Of a stretch of 64,000 nt of DNA, positions 8,438 to 17,213 are shown in pieces. Location: NCBI GenBank assembly GCA_002700095.1, contig PACL01000026.1, positions 45,847 through 109,846 on the forward strand, read 5' to 3'. Both the position numbers and the translations under genes were made by a program. The notes below the pieces were generated by a model. That model worked only from the letters and a program-made list of their open reading frames with translations. It was not told the origin of the DNA and did not search any database. Origin of the DNA: Fulvimarina sp. (GTDB lineage Bacteria; Pseudomonadota; Alphaproteobacteria; Rhizobiales; Rhizobiaceae). The number at the start of each line of letters is the position of its first letter. Position 1 is the stretch's first letter.

Positions 8438-9405
8438 GCGCGGCCCCGTCTCAGACGTGGGTCGAGAAGCGGATAGCTGAGCTCGACGATCAGGTTGATG
8501 ATCATGAACACCGCCCCGACGAAGATCAGGTAGATCGCGATGACCGGAATGTCGGCGGACTGGACCGACTGCAGGAACAGGGATCCGAGTCCGGGCCAGG
8601 CGAAGACCCCTTCGGTGACGACCGAGAAGGCGATGACGTTGCCCAGCTGCAAGGCGAGCATGGTGATCGTCGGCAGGAGGGCGTTCCGCATGGCGTAGGA
8701 GAACCAGACCCGGCGCTCGCTCAGACCACGGGCCCGGGCGAAGCGGATGTGCTCGCTCTGCCCGACCTCCAGCAGCTGGGTGCGCAGCATCCGGATGACG
8801 AAGGTCACCTGAAAGGCGGCGAGGGTGATGGCGGGCAGGATGACCGCCTGCCAGCCGGAGAGCGTCAGCAGCCCGGTGGTCCAGCCGCCGAGGTCCACCG
8901 TCTGGCCGCGCCCGAAGGAAGGGAACCATCCGAGCTGCACCGAGAAGATCGCGATCAAGAGGACGCCGACGACGAAATTCGGCAGCGTGATCCCGGCGAT
9001 CGAGACGAGCATGACGACCCTGGAGATGGCGGCGTTGGGTCTGACGCCGCACAGGATGCCCAGCGGCACGCCGACGAACAGCGTGACCAGGAGGCTCGCG
9101 AAGGCGAGTTCGATCGTCGCCGGAAGGCGCGCGGCGATCATCGCGCCGACCCCTTCCTGGGTCCGGTAGGACAGGCCGAAGTCGCCCTGCATCATGCCGC
9201 CGAGGAAGTGCAGGAAGCGCGCCAGCAGCGGCTGGTCGAGACCCAGTCGCGCGATCAGCTCCTGCCGGTCGGCGAGGCTGGCCTCGGGCGGCAACAAGAG
9301 GCCCAGCGGATCACCGAGGGTGGCCACCAGGAGAAAGGCGATGAAGCTGATGACGAGAAGCACCAGCAGCGTCTGCAGGATCCTCCCGACCGTGTAGCTG
9401 ATCAT
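8434..9405 (-). CDS. Peptide-type ABC transporter permease, DppB-like
   Basis: The product is 323 residues. The first helix MISYTVGRILQTLLVLLV and the long periplasmic loop before GDFGLSYRT are typical of DppB/OppB. The coupling loop is HIRFARARGLSERRV. The start at 9405 overlaps the stop of the deacetylase gene as ATGA. Confidence 0.94.
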   Translation of the reverse strand: MISYTVGRILQTLLVLLVISFIAFLLVATLGDPLGLLLPPEASLADRQELIARLGLDQPLLARFLHFLGGMMQGDFGLSYRTQEGVGAMIAARLPATIELAFASLLVTLFVGVPLGILCGVRPNAAISRVVMLVSIAGITLPNFVVGVLLIAIFSVQLGWFPSFGRGQTVDLGGWTTGLLTLSGWQAVILPAITLAAFQVTFVIRMLRTQLLEVGQSEHIRFARARGLSERRVWFSYAMRNALLPTITMLALQLGNVIAFSVVTEGVFAWPGLGSLFLQSVQSADIPVIAIYLIFVGAVFMIINLIVELSYPLLDPRLRRGRA

Positions 9406-10553
9406 GCTGCCTCTGACGTCGCGAGGCGCAGGAGGAAGTCCGTGCATGCCGCCATCTGGTCGATGGCGATGCTCTCGTCGGGCTGATGCGCATCCTTGAT
9501 CGTGCCCGGCCCGATCACGACCGCGGGCATGCCCGCGGCGGCGAAGATCCCGGCCTCCGTTCCGTAGGGGACGGCCCGCGGGGCCTGCCGGCCGAGCAGC
9601 GCCAGGAGCCGCGCCTCGAGCGCCGCGTCGTCCGTCGAGCCCAGCGGCGGAATCCGCGCCTGGATGTCGAATGCGATGCCGGCGCCGGGCGACACGGCCC
9701 GCATGGCCGGCTGGAGCGCATCGGCCTTGGCCTGCATGCGGCCGAGGACGCGCTCGGCGCTGTCGCCGGGTACGAGCCGCATTTCCCAGAAGAAGCTGCA
9801 GTGCTCGGCGAGGATGTTGCCGTGGCTGCCGCCCTGGATCTGGTTGACCTGAATGGTGGAGAAGGGCGGGTCGATCCCCTCGACGCTCGGTCCCGAGCGC
9901 ATCTCCTCGGCGATCCGGCTGATCTCGTGCACCAGTTCGGCGGCGATCATCACCGCATTGACGCCCTTGTCGGGCTGCGAGGAATGTGCCGGCTTTCCCG
10001 TCACATGGGTCCAGCCGATCGTGCCGCCCTTGTGGGCCGTGACCAGATCCATCTCCGTCGCCTCGCCGATCACCGCGAGAGACGGCCGGGCATTTCGGCC
10101 GATCCATTCCGCCATCGGGCCGACGCCGGTGCATCCGACCTCCTCGTCATAGGAGAAGGCGAGATGGATCGGCCGCTTGAGCTTCATGTCGGCGAAGTGC
10201 GGCAGGGCGGCGAGACAACAGGCCAGAAAGCCCTTCATGTCCGTCGCGCCGCGGCCGACGAGACGGCCGTCGAGCTCGCGCAGCGTCCACGGATCGCCGC
10301 TCCAGCTCTGCCCGGTCACCGGAACCACGTCCGTGTGGCCGCTGAGGACCAGCCCGCCGTCGACCTGCGGTCCGATGGTGACGAGAAGGTTCGCCTTGTT
10401 GCCGTCTGGATCGTCGAAACGGCGGCAGGACGCGCCATGGCTTGCAGCGATCGCCTCGATGTGGGCGACGAGCGCGAGGTTGCTCACGTCGCTCACGGTC
10501 GGAAAGGCGATCAGTTCGGCGAGGCGCCGGGCGAAATCGGCGTCGCCCGTCAT
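9402..10553 (-). CDS. M20-family deacetylase, acetylornithine deacetylase (ArgE)-like
   Basis: The product is 383 residues, the usual ArgE length. Metal motifs are clear: SGHTDVVPV, GRGATDMKGF, SYDEEVGCTG and IGEATEMD, and the C-terminal segment TIKDAHQPDE supplies the last His. The family removes the acetyl group from N2-acetylornithine and similar N-acyl amino acids. Because the gene sits inside a peptide-importer operon, it more likely processes an imported N-acylated compound than serves arginine synthesis. That is inference from context. ATGA overlaps link it to both neighbours. Confidence 0.9.
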   Translation of the reverse strand: MTGDADFARRLAELIAFPTVSDVSNLALVAHIEAIAASHGASCRRFDDPDGNKANLLVTIGPQVDGGLVLSGHTDVVPVTGQSWSGDPWTLRELDGRLVGRGATDMKGFLACCLAALPHFADMKLKRPIHLAFSYDEEVGCTGVGPMAEWIGRNARPSLAVIGEATEMDLVTAHKGGTIGWTHVTGKPAHSSQPDKGVNAVMIAAELVHEISRIAEEMRSGPSVEGIDPPFSTIQVNQIQGGSHGNILAEHCSFFWEMRLVPGDSAERVLGRMQAKADALQPAMRAVSPGAGIAFDIQARIPPLGSTDDAALEARLLALLGRQAPRAVPYGTEAGIFAAAGMPAVVIGPGTIKDAHQPDESIAIDQMAACTDFLLRLATSEAA

Positions 10554-12139
10554 TCCGATACCTTGAACCAGGCCAGCGGATAGGCGAGATCGGCCAGCTG
10601 CACCACATCGACCCCGTCCCTGACGCCCCAGAGTATCTGGAGCTGGTGGATCGGGATGTAGGCGTTGCTTTCCTTCAGGATGCCTAGCGCCTGATGCAGG
10701 AGTTCGGTCCGCTTCTGTGCATCCGTCTCCGAGCCGATCTCGGCGGTCAGCTGGTCGACCTCCGGGTTCGAGTAGCCGCCGATGTTGAAGACGCCCCGGC
10801 CGCTGCTCGCATCGCGTGTGGTCGCAAGGCCCGAGAGAAACTGGTGGGCGTCGTAGGTGTAGGGCGAGTAGCTGAGCATCGTCAGGGAGGTGTCATAGCC
10901 CGGAGGATTGATCTGCTGGGCCCAGCGTGCCGTGGCCTGGGCACGCGGCGTGACGCGGATGTTGATCTGCGCGAGGAACGAGCCGATCGCCAGGCACGTC
11001 GCCTCGTCGTTCATGAAGCGGTCGTTGGTGCAGTCGAGGGTGACGTCGAAGCCGTCCTCGTGGCCGGCCTCTTCCATCAGCTGTTTTGCTCTTTCGAGGT
11101 CGGGCTGGTTCGGCGCGTTGAGTTCCGGCGTCGAGCCTTCGGCCTCGTTGGCGATGGGCAGGCCGACAGGAGTGGAATAGCCGCGCATGATGCGCTTCTG
11201 GATGGCGCCGGTGTCGATCGCGAGCTTCATCGCCTCGCGGACCTTGGGATCCTTGAACGGATTGCCCTCGACGCCGCCGCCATGGACCAGCGTGTCCCGG
11301 GCGACGTCCGGCTGCAGATAGACCGTGCGGAGATCGGGTGTTGCCTCGACATGCAGGCCGTCGGCGCTCTCGATGCGGGCGGCGTCCTGCGGCGGGACGC
11401 CGTCGATCATGTCGACCTCGCCCGAGATCAGCGCCGAGACGCGGGTCGAGGGATTGGCGATGACGTAGAACGTCGCCTTGTCGACGTTCCCGTCCATTTT
11501 GCCCCACCACGCCTTGTTGGCGGTGAGGACCGTCTTCACGCCGGGATCGCGATCGGAGATGACGTAGGCGCCGGTGCCGACGGCATTGCGGTTGGCAAAG
11601 CTTTCGGTGGAATTGTCCGCCTGGCCGGGCTCTTCGGCGCCGTTCTCCCTCGCCCAGTCGCTGTCCATCATGAACCAGTTGACGATCTGGTTGGGCAGGA
11701 TCGGATCGGCCGAGCTGGTCTTCATGCGGACCGTGTGGTCGTCCACCTTCTCGATCGAGGCGACCTCGGACAGATGCGACTTGATGCCGCCCTTCTTGGC
11801 CCGTTCGAACGAGAAGACGACGTCGTCGGCGCTGAAGTCGTTGCCGTTCGAGAACGTCACGCCCTCGCGCAGCTTGAATTGCCAAGTGGTGTCGTCGACC
11901 TGTATCCACTCCGTGGCGAGGGCCGGCTGCATGGACAGGTCCTTGCCGCGCGTCACGAGGGGCTCGTAGACGTTGCGCAGGACGGCGAAGACCAGGGTGT
12001 TCGAGACGGCGTGCGGATCGAGCGTATAGGCGTCGAGCGGGCCGGCGAAGCTGAATTCCGCTGCCTGCGCGGCCGGCGTCGCTGCGAGCAGGACCGCGAG
12101 AGCGGGTGCCGTCAGGTAGGTGCTGCGCTCAAGATGCAT
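10550..12139 (-). CDS. Peptide-type ABC transporter periplasmic substrate-binding protein
   Basis: The product is 529 residues and belongs to the large family-5 solute-binding proteins (DppA/OppA type). A signal peptide is visible, ending near PAAQAAEFSF. The early mature motif LDPHAVSNTLVFAVLRNVYEPL and the later WQFKLREGVTFSNG are family hallmarks. The start at 12139 has a strong purine-rich ribosome site (GGAGGGG) just upstream. It is the first gene of the eight-gene operon and defines what is imported, but the ligand cannot be read from the sequence. Confidence 0.94.
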   Translation of the reverse strand: MHLERSTYLTAPALAVLLAATPAAQAAEFSFAGPLDAYTLDPHAVSNTLVFAVLRNVYEPLVTRGKDLSMQPALATEWIQVDDTTWQFKLREGVTFSNGNDFSADDVVFSFERAKKGGIKSHLSEVASIEKVDDHTVRMKTSSADPILPNQIVNWFMMDSDWARENGAEEPGQADNSTESFANRNAVGTGAYVISDRDPGVKTVLTANKAWWGKMDGNVDKATFYVIANPSTRVSALISGEVDMIDGVPPQDAARIESADGLHVEATPDLRTVYLQPDVARDTLVHGGGVEGNPFKDPKVREAMKLAIDTGAIQKRIMRGYSTPVGLPIANEAEGSTPELNAPNQPDLERAKQLMEEAGHEDGFDVTLDCTNDRFMNDEATCLAIGSFLAQINIRVTPRAQATARWAQQINPPGYDTSLTMLSYSPYTYDAHQFLSGLATTRDASSGRGVFNIGGYSNPEVDQLTAEIGSETDAQKRTELLHQALGILKESNAYIPIHQLQILWGVRDGVDVVQLADLAYPLAWFKVSE

Positions 12140-12240
12140 TGCTGCCCCTCCGTGTCGCCGACGCACACATGCCGGCTTCGTTGCAATCGTGTCCGCCGAA
12201 AGCGTCGCGTGGCTTTATCGCCTACCGGTACGCCTCAGCG

Positions 12241-12258
12241 TTTGATCAAATGATCAAA
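12241..12258. promoter_or_regulatory. Perfect 8-2-8 palindrome, candidate operator of the importer operon
   Basis: TTTGATCA, two bases, then TGATCAAA form a perfect inverted repeat 102 bases upstream of the binding-protein start codon. It is AT-rich in a GC-rich surrounding, as expected for a regulator site. The nearest regulator gene is the GntR/FCD gene about 320 bases further upstream. Confidence 0.6.
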
Positions 12259-12581
12259 TCACTCGCATGCGCGAAGATCAAGGCTGCTCATGGATTTTTC
12301 ATGGAGCGGGCGTGCGCGAATTTTATACAGAGGTGGAGATGGGCCGAGCCGAAGCGGTGGCCGGCACCGCTGGGGCAAGCGCAAGGCGGGATCGTCCTGA
12401 GCATTCGGCAACGGGAGTGGCGGTCTCCCTTCGGCCGGCGTCCGAGCCGGCCGCGGACGCAGCGGGCGATTGGCCCAGCGATTTCGGCCCTGTCGGTGAG
12501 ACGGTCAGGCCGGATCGTCGCCCGGACGGAGACCACGGAGCGGACGCCGCAGACCTGCGAAGACACCCCTCGCGCGTCGTC
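12259..12581. other. Intergenic stretch with no gene recognised
   Basis: Between the candidate operator and the GntR gene there are ~320 bases with no convincing coding frame. Apart from one AT-rich patch near 12310-12330 it looks like ordinary high-GC noncoding DNA. Confidence 0.5.
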
Positions 12582-13304
12582 TCAGTAGAAGAAGCGGTGC
12601 AGCAGGCGCTGGCTGTTCTGGATGTCGTCGACGATCGCCGCGCCCGCGCCCTTGCCGTCGCCGCGACGCAGGGCGGCGATCAGCTCCAGGTGGTGCTTCG
12701 AATAGCTGCCCGCCGCATCCTGCTTCAGCATCTCGGTCATGCGATCCGTCAGCAGCCTCACATAGGGCCCGTAGCGCAGCCAGAGATTCTGGATGAGGTT
12801 GATGAGGACGGGATTGCCCGATGCCTCGTAGATCATGAAGTGAAACTCGCGATTGCTCGAGAGCATCCGCGCGGCATCGCCCTGCCGCAGGGCCTCCACA
12901 TGGGTGAGTGCGACCGCATCGAGGGCATCGATAGCCGCCGCATGGAAGCCTGGAAACGCCAGTTCGGCCGCCGCGCGCTCGACGATGCAGCGGGCATCGC
13001 ACAGGTGATCAAGACCCTCCGGCGTGGTCAGGGGGACCCTGGCGGTGCCGGTCGAATCGAGCTCGAGGGCATGTTCGGCGACGAGACGGCGCAGGGCTTC
13101 GCGGACCGGCATGTGCGACGTGCCGAACTGGTCGGCCATCGACGTGATGGTGAAGGAGCGGCCCGCCTCGAAGGTGCCGGCGGACAGCGCGTCGCGGATC
13201 TGCTCGTAAACCAGATCCTGCGTCGTCTTGCGGCGCCGGACATGTCGGAAGCTGTGCGGCGCTGCGCTGTCTGTACCCAAAGGTGCGGTCTCGCTCAAGA
13301 TCAT
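12582..13304 (-). CDS. GntR-family transcriptional regulator with FCD domain
   Basis: The product is 240 residues. Residues ~25-90 form the winged helix (DLVYEQIRDALSAGTFEAG, then MPVREALRRLVAEH), and residues ~100-230 are an all-helical FCD effector domain with conserved NREFHFMIYEASGN and a histidine in SKHHLELIAAL. It lies directly upstream of the peptide-importer operon on the same strand, so it is the natural candidate to control it. FCD regulators usually respond to small carboxylates or amino-acid-related compounds. The start at 13304 was chosen because the upstream in-frame sequence belongs to a broken ABC ATPase gene. Confidence 0.92.
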   Translation of the reverse strand: MILSETAPLGTDSAAPHSFRHVRRRKTTQDLVYEQIRDALSAGTFEAGRSFTITSMADQFGTSHMPVREALRRLVAEHALELDSTGTARVPLTTPEGLDHLCDARCIVERAAAELAFPGFHAAAIDALDAVALTHVEALRQGDAARMLSSNREFHFMIYEASGNPVLINLIQNLWLRYGPYVRLLTDRMTEMLKQDAAGSYSKHHLELIAALRRGDGKGAGAAIVDDIQNSQRLLHRFFY

Positions 13305-13469
13305 GGCGTTTCTCGAAGATCCAGCCGCGGGAGGAGCGGCGCTCGCTTCGCGCTGTGGCCGCGGCCTGGAGGGCAGCCGGGATGCGACTCTTCGGATCGA
13401 TGCCGAATACCACGCATCCCGCACGATCCAAAACCGCTGCAGTGCGGGGGGCTTCGCTCCCGTTGCAGT

Positions 13470-13483
13470 GTATATATGGATAC
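13470..13483. promoter_or_regulatory. Short palindrome upstream of the GntR gene
   Basis: GTAT-N6-ATAC sits in an AT-rich patch about 170 bases before the GntR start. It could be a promoter element or an autoregulatory site. The arms are only 4 bases, so chance is a real possibility. Confidence 0.3.
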
Positions 13484-13583
13484 CTGCGGCCGAGCCGAAG
13501 CGGCAACGCCCGCAGAGGGCAGTCCAGCGGCCGCAGGGGGCACATCGGATCCTGTTCCGGCCCTGGCGTTCCCGCGTACCGGT

Positions 13584-14009
13584 GCGGGCCATGGCCTCGT
13601 CGATCGCCGCCGCGTCGTCCTTGCCGAGGCGCCCGAGCGGACCGTGATGGGGATAGCGCCCGAGGGCGACCAGCTCGCGCGCCGTCATTCCGTCGGTTGG
13701 CGGCGGCGTCTGCGGCAGATAGGCGAGCTGCCGGGCGAATTCGCGGTCCCGATAGGCGTCGATCGGCCGGCCGCAGAAGGCGAGGCTGCCCCGGCGGGGA
13801 CGGGCCTGCCGTGCCAGGAGCCTGACGAGGGTCGACTTGCCGGAGCCGTTCGGGCCGATCAGGCCGTGGACGCGGCCAGGCTCCAGCGTCAAAGCGAGGT
13901 CGTCGAGGATCGTCCGGCCGGCAATCTCGAAGCCGACGCCCTCGAGCTGGAAAAGCGGCGCCCCGTGGACGCCGCTCCCTTCGTCTTCTGCCGTCCCGTT
14001 GGCCGTCAT
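13584..14009 (-). pseudogene. Truncated iron-siderophore-type ABC transporter ATPase (FecE/FhuC-like)
   Basis: From the ATG at 14009 the frame gives ~140 residues of a clear FecE/FhuC-type ATPase: LEGVGFEIAGRTILDD, Walker A GPNGSGKST, the Q-loop LAYLPQTPPPTDGMTARELV, and GRYPHHGPLGR. Homology stops after DEAMARTGT. The signature motif and Walker B are absent, and the frame continues into unrelated DNA that runs into the GntR gene. The ATPase cannot be functional. It is the front end of a gene cut by a deletion or insertion near 13.58 kb. The start overlaps an upstream stop as TGATG, a sign that it was once in an operon. Confidence 0.85.
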
Positions 14010-14059
14010 CAGAAGCTGAAATGCGCCTTCAACAGCCCGCTCCGTCCCTCGCCATACCG
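14009..14059 (-). pseudogene. Possible C-terminal scrap of an outer-membrane receptor
   Basis: The last ~16 codons before a stop that overlaps the ATPase start (TGATG) read RYGEGRSGLLKAHFSF, ending in the aromatic residue typical of a beta-barrel's last strand. An in-frame stop lies just upstream, so at most a scrap survives. A TonB-dependent siderophore receptor next to a FhuC-like ATPase would be a common arrangement. The identification is tentative because the fragment is so short. Confidence 0.35.
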
Positions 14060-14115
14060 TCAGCGATATAGAGCCGACCTTCGAAGCCTCGCCGGCTCTC
14101 CGGGGGCTGCTATCG

Positions 14116-15483
14116 GGGGAGGGTGACGACGCCGGGCGGAACACGCTTCTCTCGCGGCGCTTCCCGGCCGGTTCGCTGAAGGTCGTGGCGGCGAAGGCGC
14201 CTCGCAATCTGCGGCGCCACACGGCGAAGGTGCTGCTTCTCGACGAGATCGATGGAATGGAAGTCGGCGCCGAAGGCGATCCGATCACCCTCGCCGAGCG
14301 CCGCACGATGAGCTTTGCCGGCCGCAAGATCATCGCCGGCTCGACGCCTGTCTTCGACCACGGCCCGGTTTCGCGTCTCTATGCGCAATCCGATCGGCGA
14401 GTCTTCAAAGTGCCATGCCCGGATTGCGGCGGCTTCACAGAAATGATGTGGCAGCACATCGAATGGGAGGCCAACCGTCCCGAGACGGCAGCCTTCCGGT
14501 GTCCACACTGTCGCGTTCTCGTCGATGAGCGGAATAAGGTGGGGATGGTCGCGAAGGGGGGTGTGGAGGGCCACGGCGCCGCATGTGCGTGGCCACGCCG
14601 GCTTCCGCCTTAATGCTCTCGTGAGCCCTCACGTGAACGCATCCTGGGGCCGCCTGGCGAGGGAGTTCCTGGCGGCAAAGGATGATCCGGCGACGCTTCA
14701 GACCTTCACGAACACGCTGCTCGGGCAGCCTTGGCGCGAGGCTGCCGACGAGATCGACGAGGGTGCGCTCGCGAACCGCAGAGAGCCCTTCGGTCTCGGC
14801 CCGATCCCGCCCAAAGTACTCTCGATCACGGTGGGGGTGGACTGCCAGGACGATCGGCTCGAATGCGTCTTCGTCGGCCATGGCGCCGATGAGACGTTCG
14901 TGCTCGCGCATCAGGTCATTTGGGGGCCAATCGATGATGACGCCGTGTGGCGCGATCTCGACGCTCTCTTGCGCTCCTCATGGCGTTCCGACGGCCGGCT
15001 TCACCGTGTCGATGCGGCCGTTATCGATGCTGGGGACGGCGGGCACAGGGACATCGTGACAAGCTTCACACGCGCCCGCTTCGGCCGCCACATCGTGGCA
15101 GGCAAGGGCGTCAGCGGCTTTTCGCGGCCAGGTCTTCAGAGATCAACGACAAAGGGGGGGGGCCGCTCTTGCTTGTCGGTGTGGACGCGCTAAAGAGCCA
15201 ACTATTTGCCCGCTTGGGCCGCGGGGCGTCGATCCGCTTCTCTCTGGACCTTGAGCCAGTATTTTTTGAGCAATTGGCGAGTGAACGACGAATCATACGT
15301 TATGTAAGGGGTGCGCCAGTGCGTCGCTTCGAGCGTATACCCAGAAAGAAGGCAGAAACGCTTGATGCTATGATTTACGCTATTGCTCCTATGTCACTTA
15401 TCATAAGCAGTTTTTCAAATAAATCGGACAAAATTTTCGCGGAAGGACTAATATCCATCAAAAATTTATGGCTGAATGATTAG
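14116..15483 (+). pseudogene. Phage terminase large subunit (GpA type), truncated and frameshifted
   Basis: Three frames give one continuous terminase homology. The first (to ~14555) has RRFPAGSLKVV, VLLLDEIDGM and a CPDC/CPHC zinc pair. The second (to ~15155) has HAGFRLNALVSPH, WREAADEIDE and VGVDCQDDRLE, a GpA nuclease-region motif. The third ends with FERIPRKKAETLDAMIYA. The N-terminal ATPase part with Walker A is missing. Both frame changes fall in runs of G, 6 bases near 14555 and 9 bases at 15154-15162. This is a prophage remnant, although G-run sequencing errors could explain the shifts. Confidence 0.88.
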
Positions 15484-15642
15484 CCAATTATTGACCTTAT
15501 ATCCATTATTCTGATAATTGTCAAAATCGCCGCTGGAATAAGAAATAACGATTATATCAGCCCAAGTGTTCCGGCGAGACCAAATACAATACCAATTGAT
15601 TCATAGACAGATTTCAAACATTTAATTCGGGAAACGGGTTTA
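15484..15642. other. AT-rich foreign-looking stretch
   Basis: Base composition drops sharply to AT-rich here and in the preceding ~80 bases, unlike anything else in the window. No convincing gene is seen. It separates the terminase and integrase remnants and is probably leftover phage or island DNA. Confidence 0.6.
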
Positions 15643-15822
15643 CTAAAAAATACGGTAGCCAAGCGTCTTCGATCGCCGTTCGCCAGCGAAGCGGTAGTCG
15701 AGCCGCCACGACTTCGCGCCGGCCGGGGTGACGAGAAGATACAGCCCGCCGCCATCGGTGAACTTCTGAAGCTTCGTGGCGGGGACGATGGTGCGAAGGA
15801 TCGCTCTGTTGAGTTTGCTCAT
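15643..15822 (-). pseudogene. Tyrosine integrase, N-terminal DUF4102 fragment
   Basis: The 59 residues starting MSKLNRAILR contain the hallmark KFTDGGGLYLLVTPAGAKSWR and RLDYRFAGERRSKTLG of the DUF4102 arm-binding domain of P4-type integrases. The frame ends at a stop inside AT-rich DNA, and the catalytic domain is missing. The gene reads away from tRNA-Thr in the same direction as the tRNA, the normal arrangement for an island integrated at a tRNA 3' end. It cannot catalyse recombination. Confidence 0.88.
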
Positions 15823-15891
15823 GCCCAAAACCTACGCGAAGCGACGGGCTGACGAAACGAGTTCGTTATGTCATGGTTACGTCAGCGGGCA

Positions 15892-15920
15892 TGAGATGGG
15901 CTGATTTCAGTTGAGATGGG
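15892..15920. repeat. Two direct repeats of TGAGATGGG, 20 bases apart
   Basis: The nonamer TGAGATGGG occurs at 15892 and 15912, between the integrase fragment and the tRNA. Two turns of DNA between copies and the position beside an integrase gene are what one expects of integrase arm-binding or excisionase sites. Confidence 0.5.
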
Positions 15921-16052
15921 ATGAGGCGGATCGAGACGATATGAGTCCCGATAGTCTGGCCGTTATCGCAATCAAATCAGTCATTTACAGGGAATTTGAG
16001 ACCGCATGACGCAGCCTGAGACAGTTTAAAAAATCAACGAAAAAAGGGAAAG

Positions 16053-16128
<76 letters not shown>

Positions 16129-16375
16129 GCGCGGCGAATGGCAGGAAGGCACCAACCGTCGACGCTGCCCTGATACCGGCAAAAGCGCGGGCGTTCAAGG
16201 GCAAATCCGATCGCCATCCATGACACCTTCAGCCTGGGCACAGGCCGGCGTGCGGCCGGCAGGCCTGCGGCGGCCGGTGCTGCCGGACAGGGCGCCGGAG
16301 ATCCTCCGACTCGTCGATCAGCAGCACGATGAAAGGTTCTTGTTTTGATCGCAAAGAAGCGCGATCTTGGGGGTG

Positions 16376-17176
16376 ATGACCGATCTGTTTCCGCCCGTCC
16401 CCGTCACGCCCTCGCTGTTCGCCGAAGCCCCGCCGCGGATCGTCCGGGTGATCGATACCGAGACCGCCGGCCACCGGCTGGAGGAGGACGCGGTCATCGA
16501 GATCGGCTCCGTCGATCTCGACCTCGTCAGCGGCGAGATCTTTCATCCGATGCAGACCTTCTGCGATCCGGCCGGGGTGGCGATCAACCCGCATGCGCGC
16601 AAGGTCCATCACATCTCCGACGCCATGCTCGCCGGCGCGGCGTCCTTCGCCGAGGCCGCGGAAGCGTTTCGCGCGGCGCCGGTCTTCGCCGCCCAGCGGG
16701 CCGAGTTCGACCGCTCGCGCCTGCGATTTTCCGGCCGCTGGCTGTGTACCCACAAGTTGGCGCTCCGGGCGTTTCCGTCGGTCAAGGCGCATGGCCTGCA
16801 GAGCCTGGTCAAATACGTGCCGCTGGATCTTTCGCCGGTGGAGCCGCTGCTGGCGGGCCTCGCGCCGCACCGGGCGCTTTACGATGCGGTCTGCACCGCC
16901 GTCCTCATGCGGGCGATCACCGCGGTGCTGATGCCGCGCTGCCATGATCTGGTCGATTTTCTCGACCGGGCCGAGGCGGTCTCCAACGCGCCGACGCTGC
17001 TCGCCAGCCTGCGCTTCGGGCGCCACAAGGGCGTGCCGATTGCTGAGGTGCCGGACGACTATCTGGACTGGCTGACCCGCGAGCCGGGGATGAGCGCCGA
17101 TGCGGTGTTCACGGCGCGCCATCATCTGCGAAGCCGGGGGATCCGCGGGGCGCGCGCCCTGCCGCAGCGGGCGTGA
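16376..17176 (+). CDS. DEDDh 3'-5' exonuclease (DnaQ/ExoX-like) with C-terminal DUF3820-type segment
   Basis: The product is 266 residues. The exonuclease motifs are VIDTETAG (Asp, Glu), HHISDAMLAG, AAQRAEFDRS (motif II Asp) and PHRALYDAVCT (His and Asp of motif III). The C-terminal segment LRFGRHKGVPIAEVPDDYL resembles the DUF3820 module often found after such exonucleases. It is probably a single-strand or RNA/DNA end-trimming enzyme in repair. The ATG at 16376 was preferred over a TTG nine bases upstream. It stands alone between the tRNA and the convergent iolB gene. Confidence 0.88.
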   Translation: MTDLFPPVPVTPSLFAEAPPRIVRVIDTETAGHRLEEDAVIEIGSVDLDLVSGEIFHPMQTFCDPAGVAINPHARKVHHISDAMLAGAASFAEAAEAFRAAPVFAAQRAEFDRSRLRFSGRWLCTHKLALRAFPSVKAHGLQSLVKYVPLDLSPVEPLLAGLAPHRALYDAVCTAVLMRAITAVLMPRCHDLVDFLDRAEAVSNAPTLLASLRFGRHKGVPIAEVPDDYLDWLTREPGMSADAVFTARHHLRSRGIRGARALPQRA

Positions 17177-17213
17177 CGGCGGGCCGCCGCGCGGGCGAAG
17201 GACCTTGACCAAC

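Noticed and set aside
12582..14333. Single 583-codon frame joining the broken ATPase and the GntR regulator
   Set aside because: The middle ~90 residues match nothing. The join is accidental; the GntR gene has its own natural start at 13304.
15154..15162. G9 tract as a phase-variable switch
   Set aside because: It lies in a terminase fragment that lacks its ATPase half and has a second frameshift, so switching would restore nothing.
15552..15755. Minus-strand frame ending in a hydrophobic VYESIGIVFGLAGTLGLI segment
   Set aside because: It overlaps the integrase remnant in another frame and runs into AT-rich DNA without a start or known motif. It could be a membrane scrap but cannot be supported.
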